Assembly (NCBI GenBank): GCA_913043185.1
Contig: CAJWMI010000029.1
Span: 1 to 18,963, forward strand
Direction: 5' to 3'
DNA from: an uncultured Fidelibacterota bacterium
GTDB lineage: Bacteria > Marinisomatota > Marinisomatia > Marinisomatales > UBA1611
Length of the DNA stretch: 18,963 nt
Position numbers and translations under genes: made by a program. Under the pieces are notes generated by a model that searched no databases, was not told the origin of the DNA, and saw nothing but the letters and a program-made list of their open reading frames with translations. The number at the start of each line of letters is the position of its first letter. Within the stretch, counting starts at the first letter, position 1. Below are positions 7,539 to 17,270 of the stretch, one piece after another.

Positions 7539-7539
<1 letters not shown>
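7141..7539 (-). CDS. atpC: ATP synthase F1 epsilon subunit
   Basis: A 132-residue epsilon subunit of the F1 central stalk, which couples rotation to the c-ring and can inhibit ATP hydrolysis. The N-terminal beta-sandwich (about 1-85) includes YIRCPGLDGSFGIMKKHREG, the family's GxxGxxGxxxxH-type turn. The C-terminal two-helix hairpin (about 88-130) ends ASLTRAMNRLRVSKK, so the regulatory C-terminal domain is present. It starts with GTG at 7539-7537, and that G is shared with the atpD TAG stop (a 1-bp overlap), implying translational coupling. It is the last gene before the terminator. Confidence 0.95.
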
Positions 7540-8951
<1,412 letters not shown>

Positions 8952-8957
8952 TTATGT

Positions 8958-9812
8958 TTATTCTTTTAAAGCCTCAGCACCACTAACGATTTCAAGCATC
9001 TCAGTTGTAATCGCTGCCTGACGAGCTTTGTTAAATTCTAGAGTTAAACTTTTTATCATATCCTTAGCATTTGTTGTAGCGTTCTCCATTGCCATCATCC
9101 TAGCAGCCTGTTCACTCGCATAAGACTCAAGAAGATATTTCCAGATTTGAATATTTAGGTGTCTAGGAACCAGAGAGCTAACCAGCTTTTCTTTAGATGG
9201 TTCATAAAGCCTGTCTTTGACCTTTATCTCTTTTTCATTATACATAAGAGGCAGTAAAACCTCAGATTTTATTTCTTGATGAGCAAGGTTAATAAAATAA
9301 TTATACACCACATGTATCTCATCTACCTTGCCGCTAATAAAATGATCAATAATACTCCTACCAATCATCATTGCACTATCATAGTCTAGCTCATTCCAGA
9401 AATCTATATGACTCTCAATGATATTGTAATCTCTTCGCTTAAAATAATCTCTAGACTTTTTTCCTATACAAAATAAATCAACATTTTCTTTTCCGAATTG
9501 ATCAATCTCTTGCTGTGCAATTTTTGTTATATTCGTATTAAACGCACCAGCGAGTCCTCTGTCTGCACTTACAACCACATATGCTTTACGCTTTATATCA
9601 CGTACCTCTAATAGATCTAACATATCCCTGTCAATATCAGGCAATAAATGATGAATCACTTCTTCAAGAGCAAATGCGTAAGGCCTTCCCTGCTCCATTC
9701 TTTCCTGCGCTCGACGAATCTTTGCTGCGGCAACCATTTTCATTGCGCTGGTCACTTTCTGAATACTTTTTACAGATTTAATTCGATCTCTTATATCTTT
9801 AAGACTTGCCAC
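8958..9812 (-). CDS. atpG: ATP synthase F1 gamma subunit
   Basis: The 284-residue rotor shaft of F1. The N-terminal coiled-coil helix DIRDRIKSVKSIQKVTSAMK (6-25) continuing MVAAAKIRRAQ and the C-terminal helix (about 244-282, with NKARQAAITTEMLEIVSGAEAL near the end) are the two strands of the shaft. The middle is the Rossmann-like domain with VVVSADRGLAGAFN, the typical SDRGLCG-like block. The start is GTG at 9812-9810, 3 bp after the atpA stop. Length and motifs are ordinary for the family. Confidence 0.96.
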   Translation of the reverse strand: MASLKDIRDRIKSVKSIQKVTSAMKMVAAAKIRRAQERMEQGRPYAFALEEVIHHLLPDIDRDMLDLLEVRDIKRKAYVVVSADRGLAGAFNTNITKIAQQEIDQFGKENVDLFCIGKKSRDYFKRRDYNIIESHIDFWNELDYDSAMMIGRSIIDHFISGKVDEIHVVYNYFINLAHQEIKSEVLLPLMYNEKEIKVKDRLYEPSKEKLVSSLVPRHLNIQIWKYLLESYASEQAARMMAMENATTNAKDMIKSLTLEFNKARQAAITTEMLEIVSGAEALKE

Positions 9813-9815
9813 AGA

Positions 9816-11339
9816 CTAATCCGCAAAACTATTTTTGAAATCAGAGATTGCCTTATCCAGGGTATCACTATTTTCATCGCTGATGATACCTTCATCTTTT
9901 ATGGCTTTTAGCTGGTCCGAAGCATTCGCATCAAGGTATTCAAAAAGACCAGCCTCAAAATCAGCGACTTTTTCTACATCTATATCATCTAGATATCCTT
10001 TAGAAGCAGCAAAGATTATTGCTACTTGTTTTTCTACAGCCATTGGAACATATTGATTTTGCTTCAGTATCTCAACCATCCTCTCTCCACGGGTCAATTG
10101 TTCAAGTGTAGACTTGTCAAGATCTGATCCAAACTTGGCAAAAGCCTCTAGCTCTCGGTATTGAGCTAAGTCCAGCCTTAGTGTACCAGCAACTTTTTTC
10201 ATTGCCTTGAGCTGTGCATTACCACCCACACGAGAGACAGAGAGTCCGACATCAATCGCTGGTCTAATACCTGAATTAAATAGATTTGTTTCAAGATAAA
10301 TCTGGCCATCTGTAATTGAAATCACATTAGTAGGTATATACGCTGAGACATCACCCTCTTGTGTTTCAATTACTGGTAAAGCAGTCAATGACCCACCACC
10401 ATGATCCTCAGATAATTTAGAAGCTCTTTCAAGTAAGCGGCTGTGTAAATAAAATACGTCACCAGGAAAAGCCTCACGCCCAGGTGGTCTTCGAAGCACA
10501 AGAGACATCTGACGATAGGCCACGGCTTGTTTGGATAGATCATCATATACAATCAAAGAATGTTGTCCATTATCCCTGAAAAATTCTCCCATAGCACAAC
10601 CGGCATATGGTGCAATATACTGTATTGGTGCAGGATCAGATGCGTTGGCAGCGACAACAATTGTATATTCCATTGCACCCTGTGATTCTAACTCTGAAAC
10701 CAAACTAGCAACAGTAGATGCTTTTTGTCCTATGGCCACATAAACACAATAGACAGGAGCATCTGTTTCATGAGTATATTTTTGGTTTATGATAGCATCA
10801 ATCGCCACAGCAGTTTTTCCAGTTTGACGATCGCCAATAATTAGTTCTCGTTGCCCTCTACCAATTGGAACCATACTATCAATTGCTTTAATTCCAGTCT
10901 GTAGAGGCTTCTTCACAGGACTACGAGCCATTACGCCTAGCGCTTTTCGTTCAATTGGAAGTGTACTAGAACTGTTAATCGGGCCCTTACCATCTAATGG
11001 TTGACCTAAGGGGTTAACCACCCTACCAAGCATTTCTTTTCCTACAGGAACCTCAACCACGCGACCAGTTCTCTTGGCAATATCTCCTTCTTTAATTAGT
11101 CTAGTCTCGCCAAATAAAACCAGGCCGATATTATCCTCTTCTAGATTTAGTGCCATTCCAAAAACTTCATTTGGCAACTCAACTAGCTCAGAACTCATTA
11201 CATTTTCAAGGCCTGATGCTCTTGCGACGCCATCACCTACTTCGATTATTTCACCAACCTCGGAAATATCAATGGCGCTATCATATTTTTCTAATTGTTC
11301 TTTCAGCAGTGCTGTTATTTGATCAGTTTTTATTTCCAT
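9816..11339 (-). CDS. atpA: ATP synthase F1 alpha subunit
   Basis: The 507-residue non-catalytic nucleotide-binding subunit of the F1 hexamer. It shows the N-terminal beta-barrel (about 25-95), the P-loop GDRQTGKT (169-176), the [15 protein letters not shown] block (240-254), Walker B-type [10 protein letters not shown] (261-270), and the arginine finger Arg370 in GLSVSRVGG that reaches into the beta active site. The ATG is preceded at suitable spacing by AGGA (GAGTTAGGATATT). It is 11 bp after atpH and 3 bp before atpG. Confidence 0.98.
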   Translation of the reverse strand: MEIKTDQITALLKEQLEKYDSAIDISEVGEIIEVGDGVARASGLENVMSSELVELPNEVFGMALNLEEDNIGLVLFGETRLIKEGDIAKRTGRVVEVPVGKEMLGRVVNPLGQPLDGKGPINSSSTLPIERKALGVMARSPVKKPLQTGIKAIDSMVPIGRGQRELIIGDRQTGKTAVAIDAIINQKYTHETDAPVYCVYVAIGQKASTVASLVSELESQGAMEYTIVVAANASDPAPIQYIAPYAGCAMGEFFRDNGQHSLIVYDDLSKQAVAYRQMSLVLRRPPGREAFPGDVFYLHSRLLERASKLSEDHGGGSLTALPVIETQEGDVSAYIPTNVISITDGQIYLETNLFNSGIRPAIDVGLSVSRVGGNAQLKAMKKVAGTLRLDLAQYRELEAFAKFGSDLDKSTLEQLTRGERMVEILKQNQYVPMAVEKQVAIIFAASKGYLDDIDVEKVADFEAGLFEYLDANASDQLKAIKDEGIISDENSDTLDKAISDFKNSFAD

Positions 11340-11350
11340 AATATCCTAAC

Positions 11351-11890
11351 TCATGTTTTCATTAAACCTAACTTAATGTTATTGATTTGACTTTTTATTG
11401 ACGCATCTAAATAAGTATTCTCGATCCTTAGTTTTACACCACCAATAAGTGATCTATCAATCTCAATAGAAAGGTCTGTATCTTTGCTTAATATTTGGTC
11501 TAATTTATCTTTCATCATTGAAGCATCTGATTTATCCATCTCACTACTTACAATAGCATGAACAGATATTTTGTTTTTAACCTTCTTATATTGCTCAAAA
11601 TAATATTTTTTTATCAGGCTGATAGTTTTACTTGTCTGCAATCCACTTAGATATGATGCTATACCTAATACTAGGCTATGTACTGATGTGCCTAAAACCT
11701 TAACTAACACTGTCAGTTTCTGTTCTTGAGATAGTCGCTTTGACTGAACAAAACTTTTGAGATCAATATTCGATCTGACAAGATCATCAAACAATGAAAT
11801 TGAATCCCGAACTTCATCTAAAGCGTTCGCATTATTAGCACACTCAAATAGAACACTGGAAAGTTGTTTTGCCGATTTATTATGCTTCAT
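11351..11890 (-). CDS. atpH: ATP synthase F1 delta subunit (OSCP)
   Basis: A 179-residue delta/OSCP subunit that links the peripheral b stalk to the top of F1. The N-terminal helical domain contains LKSFVQSKRLSQEQKLTVL (about 59-77), and the C-terminal part carries the family signature IDRSLIGGVKLRIENTYLDAS followed by the final helix. Length is normal. Its start overlaps the end of atpF by 11 bp, consistent with coupled synthesis of the two stalk partners. Confidence 0.93.
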   Translation of the reverse strand: MKHNKSAKQLSSVLFECANNANALDEVRDSISLFDDLVRSNIDLKSFVQSKRLSQEQKLTVLVKVLGTSVHSLVLGIASYLSGLQTSKTISLIKKYYFEQYKKVKNKISVHAIVSSEMDKSDASMMKDKLDQILSKDTDLSIEIDRSLIGGVKLRIENTYLDASIKSQINNIKLGLMKT

Positions 11891-12455
11891 AGCTGTCTAG
11901 TTTATTTAATGAATCTTCAATAATTGACTCGTTATCATCTTTTGATATATTCTTCTCTAATATCTTTTCTGCCACATTAATAGATAGATCGACGACTTCT
12001 TGACGAATTTCTAACAATGCTTTGTCTTTCTCAACACTGATCTGATTTTTTGCTTTTAATAATTGTTCATCAGCCTCTTGCTTTGCCTTCGATACAATAT
12101 CCTCTTTTAAGTTTTCTGCAGCAGATTTAGCATCAGCGACAATAGTTTGTGCCTCCGTCCTAGCTTTTGATAGAATGTCCTCAGACTGCTGGTTTATTCC
12201 TTCGAGCTTCTGCCTAGCTTTTTCAGCAGACAATAGTGAGTCCTCTATCTTTTTTTGTCTTTCATCAAGCATTGCCAACAATGGCTTCCATGCAAATTTT
12301 GCAAGAGCCATTAAAAGCAACAGAAAGGTCAGAATGGTCCAAATAAATAGACCAGGGTCTAACTTTACAAGAGGGTTTTGTTCTGATGAGGTTCCATGAG
12401 TACCTGTTGACTCATGGAGAACCTCATCACCTGGGATACTCCAATAATGATCCAT
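11880..12455 (-). CDS. atpF: ATP synthase Fo b subunit
   Basis: A 191-residue peripheral-stalk subunit: one membrane helix near the N-terminus (about 36-54, LFIWTILTFLLLLMALAKF) followed by the conserved KPLLAMLDERQKKIEDSL and a long charged coiled coil rich in Lys, Glu and Ala to the C-terminus. The N-terminal tail before the membrane segment is about 35 residues, longer than the few residues of E. coli b. The ATG at 12455 has no visible Shine-Dalgarno, so a later start cannot be ruled out. It lies 13 bp after atpE. Only one b gene is present, so this is presumably a homodimeric stalk rather than a b/b' pair. Confidence 0.95.
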   Translation of the reverse strand: MDHYWSIPGDEVLHESTGTHGTSSEQNPLVKLDPGLFIWTILTFLLLLMALAKFAWKPLLAMLDERQKKIEDSLLSAEKARQKLEGINQQSEDILSKARTEAQTIVADAKSAAENLKEDIVSKAKQEADEQLLKAKNQISVEKDKALLEIRQEVVDLSINVAEKILEKNISKDDNESIIEDSLNKLDSYEA

Positions 12456-12468
12456 GATATACTATGTA

Positions 12469-12684
12469 CTATAGAATAAGCATCAAAAAGATGAATACCT
12501 CAGCAAGGATTGCCACACCTTCCAGAAGAAAGAGCGGGAGCTGAATTGCACCACTAATTTTATCAGCAGCCTCAGGCTGTCTAGCGATACCTTCTGCCGC
12601 TGCTGCTGCAAATTTTCCAATACCTAAAGCAGCACCGATTACAGTTAAACCTAATCCTACTGGGACTAATATAGTTGCATCCAT
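12469..12684 (-). CDS. atpE: ATP synthase Fo c subunit (proteolipid)
   Basis: A 71-residue two-helix hairpin that forms the rotor ring. Helix 1 is about 4-33 with a GIGKFAAAAAEG small-residue run, the polar loop is ARQPEA (34-39), and helix 2 is about 44-71. The ion-binding carboxylate is Glu55 in LFLLEGVAIL. Positions equivalent to the Na+ ligands of the Ilyobacter ring (Gln32, Ser66) are Ile and Gly here, so proton coupling is predicted. A second glutamate, Glu62, lies two turns further in the same helix. A strong Shine-Dalgarno (AAGGAAG) precedes the ATG, fitting the high copy number of c. Confidence 0.96.
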   Translation of the reverse strand: MDATILVPVGLGLTVIGAALGIGKFAAAAAEGIARQPEAADKISGAIQLPLFLLEGVAILAEVFIFLMLIL

Positions 12685-12708
12685 TATATACTTCCTTTTT
12701 TATTTTAG

Positions 12709-13629
12709 TTAATGATGTACGTTAATTGCCATCCCGACAAACACAGCCGTTAATAAAGTAAAAACATACGCCTGCACGAGGATAACAATAATCTCTAAAC
12801 CCGATATTGCTACGGACATTGGAATAGAGATAATTGCTACTCCGATTCCTGCCGCTGCACTATGAAACATTTCTCCGATAATTGCCATTAATGATAATAA
12901 TGCCAATATAGCAATGTGCCCTCCAGTCATATTAGCCGCCAAACGCATAGTAAGCGCAAATGGCTTGACCAATAACCCCATGATTTCGATGGGAATTAAA
13001 ATAAGATAGATTGGCCAGGCTAGACCATGAGGGACAAGATTTTTCCAATGCTTAATAAACCCATGCTCTCTTACGCCTGCTACTATTATGGCAAAAAATG
13101 TAATTGTAGCCAGGCCTGCTGTAACATTAAAGTTTCCAGTTGCAGTAACCCCTCCATGCAGTAAATGATTAATAAAAGAATCTGGACTCGTTTGAAAAAT
13201 AAATCTGTCGATAAGCCCAATAAGATCAAATATGGGTATCATACCTATACCATTTGCAAAAAGTATAAAAAAGAAGAAAGTGAGAAATAGCGGTGTCCAT
13301 GTCATTACCCATTTGGGACCAACATTAGGTCCAGAGATAGCATCACGAATAAATTCAACAATATATTCAATCATTATTGTCCAACGAGACTTTTCTTTGC
13401 CATTACTTTTCACATATTTTTGGATAGGGTAGATCACGGCAGTAGCAACAATGATTGCAACGACCCAAAGCATAAAAACATGTTTTGTAATGGAAAAATC
13501 TATGCCAAACAATTTTGGTACATGTACAATTGGATGAGAAATATCTGAATTTGATACATGATGTATAATATTAGGTCCAACTTGTTCTAAAACAGTTAGT
13601 CCACTATTTTCTATACTGGAAGCAATCAT
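12709..13629 (-). CDS. atpB: ATP synthase Fo a subunit
   Basis: The 306-residue stator subunit that forms the ion half-channels against the c-ring. The essential arginine is Arg229 in PFALTMRLAANMTGGHIAIL (223-242). Conserved C-terminal helix text VQAYVFTLLTAVFVGMAI follows (285-302). Several further hydrophobic helices are visible (about 51-69, 110-133, 172-186, 205-222, 243-285). The roughly 50-residue N-terminal stretch before the first membrane helix is longer than in E. coli (271 residues total) and is His-rich (IIHHVSNSDISHP). It lies 24 bp before atpE and 23 bp after the AtpI-like gene. No Shine-Dalgarno is visible. Confidence 0.96.
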   Translation of the reverse strand: MIASSIENSGLTVLEQVGPNIIHHVSNSDISHPIVHVPKLFGIDFSITKHVFMLWVVAIIVATAVIYPIQKYVKSNGKEKSRWTIMIEYIVEFIRDAISGPNVGPKWVMTWTPLFLTFFFFILFANGIGMIPIFDLIGLIDRFIFQTSPDSFINHLLHGGVTATGNFNVTAGLATITFFAIIVAGVREHGFIKHWKNLVPHGLAWPIYLILIPIEIMGLLVKPFALTMRLAANMTGGHIAILALLSLMAIIGEMFHSAAAGIGVAIISIPMSVAISGLEIIVILVQAYVFTLLTAVFVGMAINVHH

Positions 13630-13652
13630 TAGACGTTTAAGCTAATTAAGTA

Positions 13653-14003
13653 TTACCTACCCTGAATTTTCTTCAAAACTATTGCCTCCATCATATGAAG
13701 ACCTATAAATGAGACTGTGAAGCTACACATAAATGGAATCGGTTTAAAAGAATAAACAGTGAAAATTGTTATAATAAATACCCCATAAAATATAAATTTA
13801 ATTGCAAAACCTCTAACAAGCATTTTATTAAACCTGATTGCCCTGCTATTAGAATATTTTATCATAAAAAATATTGTTATAAAACCAACCAAAACTGGGC
13901 CTACTAGCCCCAAAAATATTTCGTTAATCATGCTATCAAAAAACCTTGAAAAAATTCCGGCTATACCAATTAAAAGTATAACCGTATATGTGTATAACAT
14001 CAT
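13653..14003 (-). CDS. Small four-helix membrane protein, ATP synthase I-like
   Basis: The preferred start is the ATG at 14003-14001, which forms an ATGA overlap with the preceding atpZ stop and gives 116 residues. A longer reading from 14069 would sit inside atpZ in another frame. About four hydrophobic segments are visible: residues about 3-20 (LYTYTVILLIGIAGIF), 28-49 (NEIFLGLVGPVLVGFITIFFMI), 63-84 and 90-108. The position directly before atpB and the topology match AtpI-type proteins that help c-ring assembly. Sequence identity to AtpI is not obvious to me, so the assignment rests on context and topology. Confidence 0.7.
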   Translation of the reverse strand: MMLYTYTVILLIGIAGIFSRFFDSMINEIFLGLVGPVLVGFITIFFMIKYSNSRAIRFNKMLVRGFAIKFIFYGVFIITIFTVYSFKPIPFMCSFTVSFIGLHMMEAIVLKKIQGR

Positions 14004-14248
14004 TTCTTTTGAGCGTTTATTATCTTTAATAATTGATAAAAACCTAAAAACATTCCAAAAAACAAACATAATAGAAATATTATTGGAAAGGTATCCAAAT
14101 TTTTATCCAAATAATATCCTAGCCCTGATAATAAAATAATTGAAAAGAATAATGAGTATGATGCTGACATAATTGGCGCAGCTTTAATAAGAATTTTTTG
14201 GAAATAGTATAAATAACTTTCATCGGAATTCTTATTATCGTAATTCAA
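14000..14248 (-). CDS. atpZ: AtpZ/AtpI-family ATP synthase accessory membrane protein
   Basis: An 82-residue protein with two membrane helices (about 26-46 and 54-76) separated by the short GYYLDKNLDTFP turn. The pattern GxxLDKxLxTxP, then a hydrophobic helix with GxxxGFYxLLKII, is the signature of the F0F1-ATPase gca2/AtpZ family. Members are found just upstream of atp operons; AtpZ/AtpI of alkaliphilic Bacillus have been linked to divalent-cation transport and to stability of the synthase. Here it sits 4 bp after bactofilin and overlaps the next small membrane gene by 4 bp. A function in assembly or ion handling is inferred. Confidence 0.82.
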   Translation of the reverse strand: MNYDNKNSDESYLYYFQKILIKAAPIMSASYSLFFSIILLSGLGYYLDKNLDTFPIIFLLCLFFGMFLGFYQLLKIINAQKK

Positions 14249-14252
14249 TGAT

Positions 14253-14615
14253 CTAGGTGTTCACATTTTCTGCGTTAATGCTTCCAACTAAATCGCATTG
14301 ACCTTCAAACTGTGCACCGTCTTCAATATGCAGCTTTCTATAACTAATATCTCCCTTTAAAACACAATTTTTCCGCAAAATAACTTGACCCTCAGATTTA
14401 ATATCACCAATGACAGTGCCCCCAATCCGAACGCTAAAACCTTCTACGTTACCCTGCACTAATCCATTTTTTGCTACTCGGACAGGACCTTTAGTAATTA
14501 CATCCCCGTATATTTTACCATATATAATTAAGCCCTGTGTAAGCCTAATCGGACCATTAACTGTTGCATCGGGACCAATCATAGTATGAACATTTTTATA
14601 ATTTGATTTATCCAT
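14253..14615 (-). CDS. Bactofilin (polymer-forming cytoskeletal protein)
   Basis: A 120-residue bactofilin, DUF583 family. The body is a series of short beta-helix repeats with recurrent Gly and hydrophobic residues, e.g. GKIYGDVITKGPVRVAKNGL, IGGTVIGDIKSEGQVILRKN and LKGDISYRKLHIEDGAQFEG, each turn about 17-20 residues. Bactofilins self-assemble without nucleotide into filaments or membrane-bound sheets and often position peptidoglycan enzymes. Its start overlaps the M23 peptidase stop by 8 bp (ATGGATAA), the pairing seen for CcmA with Csd-type peptidases in Helicobacter. This suggests the two proteins act together on cell shape. No transmembrane segment is seen, so it is cytoplasmic. Confidence 0.93.
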   Translation of the reverse strand: MDKSNYKNVHTMIGPDATVNGPIRLTQGLIIYGKIYGDVITKGPVRVAKNGLVQGNVEGFSVRIGGTVIGDIKSEGQVILRKNCVLKGDISYRKLHIEDGAQFEGQCDLVGSINAENVNT

Positions 14616-15393
14616 TATTATTTGAAGTTAGGTCTGTTTGATTATATTCAGGAAAATATATTAGTGGATTAATTGACTTATTGTCTTTCCAAATTTCAAA
14701 ATGTAAATGAGGCCCGGATGAAATACCCGTATCCCCAACTAGTCCAATTACTTCACCTTTCTTTATCATATCTAATTGAAATCTTAGATTTTGTTGATTG
14801 TGCCCATAATGAGTGAAATACCCATCTCCATGGTGTATTATAATTAGATTTCCCATCTCATAGGTCCATCCAGAAAATACAACTAACCCTGAGGCAGAAG
14901 CTTTAATTGGTGTGCCTTGTTTTGCAACAATATCAATTCCTCCATGCCTATTATCGGTTATAGAGAATTTGTTTTCCATACGCTGGCTTATATAACCCTG
15001 AATTGGAGCAACAGAAGGTATATTATCAGTGAAAGAGATAGAATTCTCATCTGGTATTAGCATTAAAACGCTATCCATTATCTCAGGCGTATCAACAAAG
15101 TTTAATTCTACTCCCAGTGAATTTCTAACAAATTGATTCATTTGTTTTATTCGTTTAAGATTTTCACTTAGCTCGATAACTTTTAAACGCTCTTGTGCAA
15201 GTATACTATATTTTTTCTTTAAATCATCATATTTAGATATACCAGGAATTAACTTTATTGATATAATAATAAACACAATCAAAATAATCGATATAGATAG
15301 AATAAAATATTTCAAAAAATTTTTACTAATATTATATGACTTAGTCCCAGAATCATCATCTGGTATTATTAATAAAGTAAATTTTTTATTCAT
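14608..15393 (-). CDS. Membrane-anchored M23 (LytM-type) peptidase
   Basis: A 261-residue protein: a short charged cytoplasmic N-terminus, one membrane helix (about 29-50), a coiled-coil stretch (about 52-92), and a C-terminal LytM domain (about 130-245). The zinc ligands are complete: His150 and Asp154 in HGGID, and His231 in GPHLHFE. The likely catalytic histidines are His198 (THYGH) and His229. It is therefore a predicted active endopeptidase on peptidoglycan cross-links, facing the periplasm. The coiled coil may dimerise or regulate it. Linkage to bactofilin (8-bp overlap) suggests that the scaffold localises it through its cytoplasmic or membrane part. It lies 6 bp after parB. Confidence 0.93.
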   Translation of the reverse strand: MNKKFTLLIIPDDDSGTKSYNISKNFLKYFILSISIILIVFIIISIKLIPGISKYDDLKKKYSILAQERLKVIELSENLKRIKQMNQFVRNSLGVELNFVDTPEIMDSVLMLIPDENSISFTDNIPSVAPIQGYISQRMENKFSITDNRHGGIDIVAKQGTPIKASASGLVVFSGWTYEMGNLIIIHHGDGYFTHYGHNQQNLRFQLDMIKKGEVIGLVGDTGISSGPHLHFEIWKDNKSINPLIYFPEYNQTDLTSNNNG

Positions 15394-15399
15394 TAGTAT

Positions 15400-16257
15400 T
15401 TACAAAGATTGTAATAAATCAATTATCCTCTCAAGATCGTCATCTGAAAAATATATAATTTCTATTGAGCCACCTATTTGTGCTGGTTTTAGCTTAACCT
15501 TTGTTCCAAATATTTCTATTAACTGATTTTCTATCGCCCGAATCGGAGCCTTTGGAACAATTACACTCTTTATTTTTTTCTTTTTAGGCTTTGGCTTTAC
15601 AAGTGACTCTGCTGCTCTAACACTAAGTGATTCATTAACAATTTTTTTCCACAAATTTTTCATGGCTGCTATTGATTTTTTCTGCAAAATTGCTCTTCCA
15701 TGCCCAGCGGTAATTTCTCCACTTCTAATACTTTTTCTGATTTCAGGGGGTAATTTAAGTAACCGTAATGCATTAGATATTGTGGTGCGCTTTTTCCCTA
15801 TAGTTTTAGCTATACCATCGTGTGATAAACTGTATTTACTATTTAAAACAGCATATCCTTCGGCCTCTTCAATTGGATTTAAATCTTCCCTCTGAATATT
15901 TTCTATTAGTGCTACTTCCATCATTTCTGCTTCATCGCCAATATTTAGTATATAAGCAGGAATTGATTTCAATTTTGCTTTCTTTGCAGCACGCCACCTT
16001 CTTTCTCCAGCAATTATCTCGTAACCTTTATTTGACTCCCTAACTGTAATCGGTGTAATTACACCTTTTTCTTTAATTGATTTACTTAGTTCATCTAACG
16101 AAGTATTATTAAAGTCGCGCCTAGGCTGATCGGGGTTTGGCTTGATGTCTGACAAATTTATATAACTCACTCCTGGCGAATTAGGTTTTTTTGATTTATC
16201 ATTTAGTTCGGAATTGATAAGAGCCTCAATCCCACGTCCTAATCTTTTAGATGACAC
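15400..16257 (-). CDS. parB: Chromosome partition protein ParB (CTPase clamp)
   Basis: A 285-residue chromosomal ParB. The N-terminal LGRGIEALI (6-14) is the peptide that stimulates ParA. The CTP-binding core has GERRWRA (84-90) and ENIQREDLNPIEEA (119-132). A helix-turn-helix region (about 143-167, with GIAKTIGKKRTTISNALRLL) binds parS, a lysine-rich linker follows (about 214-222), and a C-terminal dimerisation domain ends at LLQSL. It starts with GTG at 16257-16255, overlapping the parA stop by 11 bp. ParB loads at parS sites near the origin and spreads as a clamp. I see no parS-like 16-mer in this window. Confidence 0.95.
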   Translation of the reverse strand: MSSKRLGRGIEALINSELNDKSKKPNSPGVSYINLSDIKPNPDQPRRDFNNTSLDELSKSIKEKGVITPITVRESNKGYEIIAGERRWRAAKKAKLKSIPAYILNIGDEAEMMEVALIENIQREDLNPIEEAEGYAVLNSKYSLSHDGIAKTIGKKRTTISNALRLLKLPPEIRKSIRSGEITAGHGRAILQKKSIAAMKNLWKKIVNESLSVRAAESLVKPKPKKKKIKSVIVPKAPIRAIENQLIEIFGTKVKLKPAQIGGSIEIIYFSDDDLERIIDLLQSL

Positions 16258-17011
16258 GCTGTAAAATCTCCTCTGTTAAACTTAAATAATTTTTTGCGCC
16301 ATTCGAATTGGCATCATAAAGTAGGGCTGGTTTACCAAAACTTGGTGCCTCACTTAATTTCACATTTCGATATATCAATGTTTTAAATAATTTATCCTTA
16401 AAATAGCTTTTTACTTCCTGAACAACTTGTTTTGACAAATTTAATCTACTATCATACATCGTCATTAATACACCTCCTATAATTAGTTTTTTGTTAAGAT
16501 GCCTCTGAACTAATCTAAAAGTATTCAACAACTGGCTGAGACCTTCTAAAGCATAATATTCACACTGGATTGGGATGATAATGGCGTGAGAAGAGGTTAG
16601 TGCGTTAATTGTTAATAGACCAAGTGAAGGAGGACAATCAAGTATTATGACATCATATTTTCGTATAACTTTTTTAAGTGCGGTTTTTAGTTGATACTCT
16701 CGAGCCATAATATTGACTAATTCTACTTCTGCTCCTACTAAATCATTTGTTGATGCGATTACATCAAGATGAGGAAAAGTTGTCTCTGCTATTGCCTCTT
16801 TAATATCAATATCCCCAATGATGACATCATAGATATTTTTTTTTGTGATTTTTATCAAATCAGATAAACCAGTAGTAGCATTCGCTTGTGGATCTAGATC
16901 AATTATAAGTGTTTTTAATTCTGAGACCGCTAAACTTAATCCTACATTAACAGCAGATGTAGTTTTGCCAACACCTCCTTTTTGATTTATAAATGCTAAA
17001 ACTTTTCCCAT
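16247..17011 (-). CDS. parA: Chromosome partition ATPase ParA (Soj type)
   Basis: A 254-residue ParA/Soj Walker-type ATPase without an N-terminal DNA-binding domain, the usual chromosomal form. The deviant Walker A KGGVGKTT is at 11-18, the A' motif LIIDLDPQANATTGL spans 35-49 with Asp40, and Walker B is IILDCPPSLG (about 124-133). ParA forms DNA-bound dimers with ATP and drives origin segregation when stimulated by ParB. It is the first gene of the 14-gene minus-strand unit. No Shine-Dalgarno is seen before the ATG at 17011; a 7-bp inverted repeat lies 8 bp upstream. The divergent neighbour is secD. Confidence 0.96.
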   Translation of the reverse strand: MGKVLAFINQKGGVGKTTSAVNVGLSLAVSELKTLIIDLDPQANATTGLSDLIKITKKNIYDVIIGDIDIKEAIAETTFPHLDVIASTNDLVGAEVELVNIMAREYQLKTALKKVIRKYDVIILDCPPSLGLLTINALTSSHAIIIPIQCEYYALEGLSQLLNTFRLVQRHLNKKLIIGGVLMTMYDSRLNLSKQVVQEVKSYFKDKLFKTLIYRNVKLSEAPSFGKPALLYDANSNGAKNYLSLTEEILQRVI

Positions 17012-17018
17012 AACAAAT

Positions 17019-17044
17019 AATAAGGTTCAAAATTAATCCTTATT
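17019..17044. repeat. Inverted repeat just upstream of parA
   Basis: AATAAGG (17019-17025) and CCTTATT (17038-17044) form 7-bp perfect arms with a 12-bp spacer. The repeat lies within the parA leader, ending 8 bp before its ATG, so it could be an operator or an mRNA hairpin. No function is shown and chance is possible. Confidence 0.35.
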
Positions 17045-17156
17045 CGTTATCAAATTAAGAACTATCAATCTCGAAAAGATAATTTATTTTTCCGCAATTA
17101 CTTTAATTACAATTTTTTAAAGCATTCATTATTATATTTTTTTTATAAAACTGCAA

Positions 17157-17167
17157 AACAAATTGTT
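17157..17167. repeat. Short palindrome in the parA-secD region
   Basis: AACAA-A-TTGTT is a perfect 11-bp palindrome about 100 bp upstream of secD. It resembles a small operator half-site pair, but such palindromes occur by chance in AT-rich DNA. Confidence 0.25.
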
Positions 17168-17198
17168 ATTAAAAGGAAAATATTTGTTAATTATGTTA

Positions 17199-17211
17199 TG
17201 TTGCTACAACA
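17199..17211. repeat. Short inverted repeat in the parA-secD region
   Basis: TGTTG-CTA-CAACA is a perfect 13-bp inverted repeat about 60 bp upstream of secD. Its centre is about 43 bp, or four helical turns, from the centre of the 17157-17167 palindrome, which has similar TTGTT/AACAA arms. This is compatible with paired operator sites but unproven. Confidence 0.3.
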
Positions 17212-17270
17212 ACTGTCCAAAGCTAAATTTCCGCTCTTTATTTAAACATAAATAAAAAATATAACGAAAA

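Larger units (their letters stand above)
17012..17270. promoter_or_regulatory. Divergent control region between parA and secD
   Basis: These 259 bp are very AT-rich and contain no ORF I would call. They must hold the promoters of the parA-atp operon (minus) and of secD (plus), although no promoter with both a good -35 and -10 box stands out. Small inverted repeats are present at 17019-17044, 17157-17167 and 17199-17211. No DnaA box (TTATNCACA) and no parS-like site is seen, so there is no support for an origin here. Confidence 0.6.

Noticed and set aside
12520..12522. Sodium-coupled ATP synthase
   Set aside because: The c subunit has the carboxylate but lacks the Gln in helix 1 and the Ser/Thr after the Glu that mark Na+ binding.
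14004..14069. Longer start for the AtpI-like membrane protein
   Set aside because: The extra 22 residues lie within atpZ in another frame; the ATG at 14003 forms a typical ATGA overlap with the atpZ stop.
15400..17270. A parS site or replication origin near parAB
   Set aside because: I looked for a TGTTTCACGTGAAACA-like 16-mer and DnaA boxes in parA, parB and the adjacent spacer and saw none.
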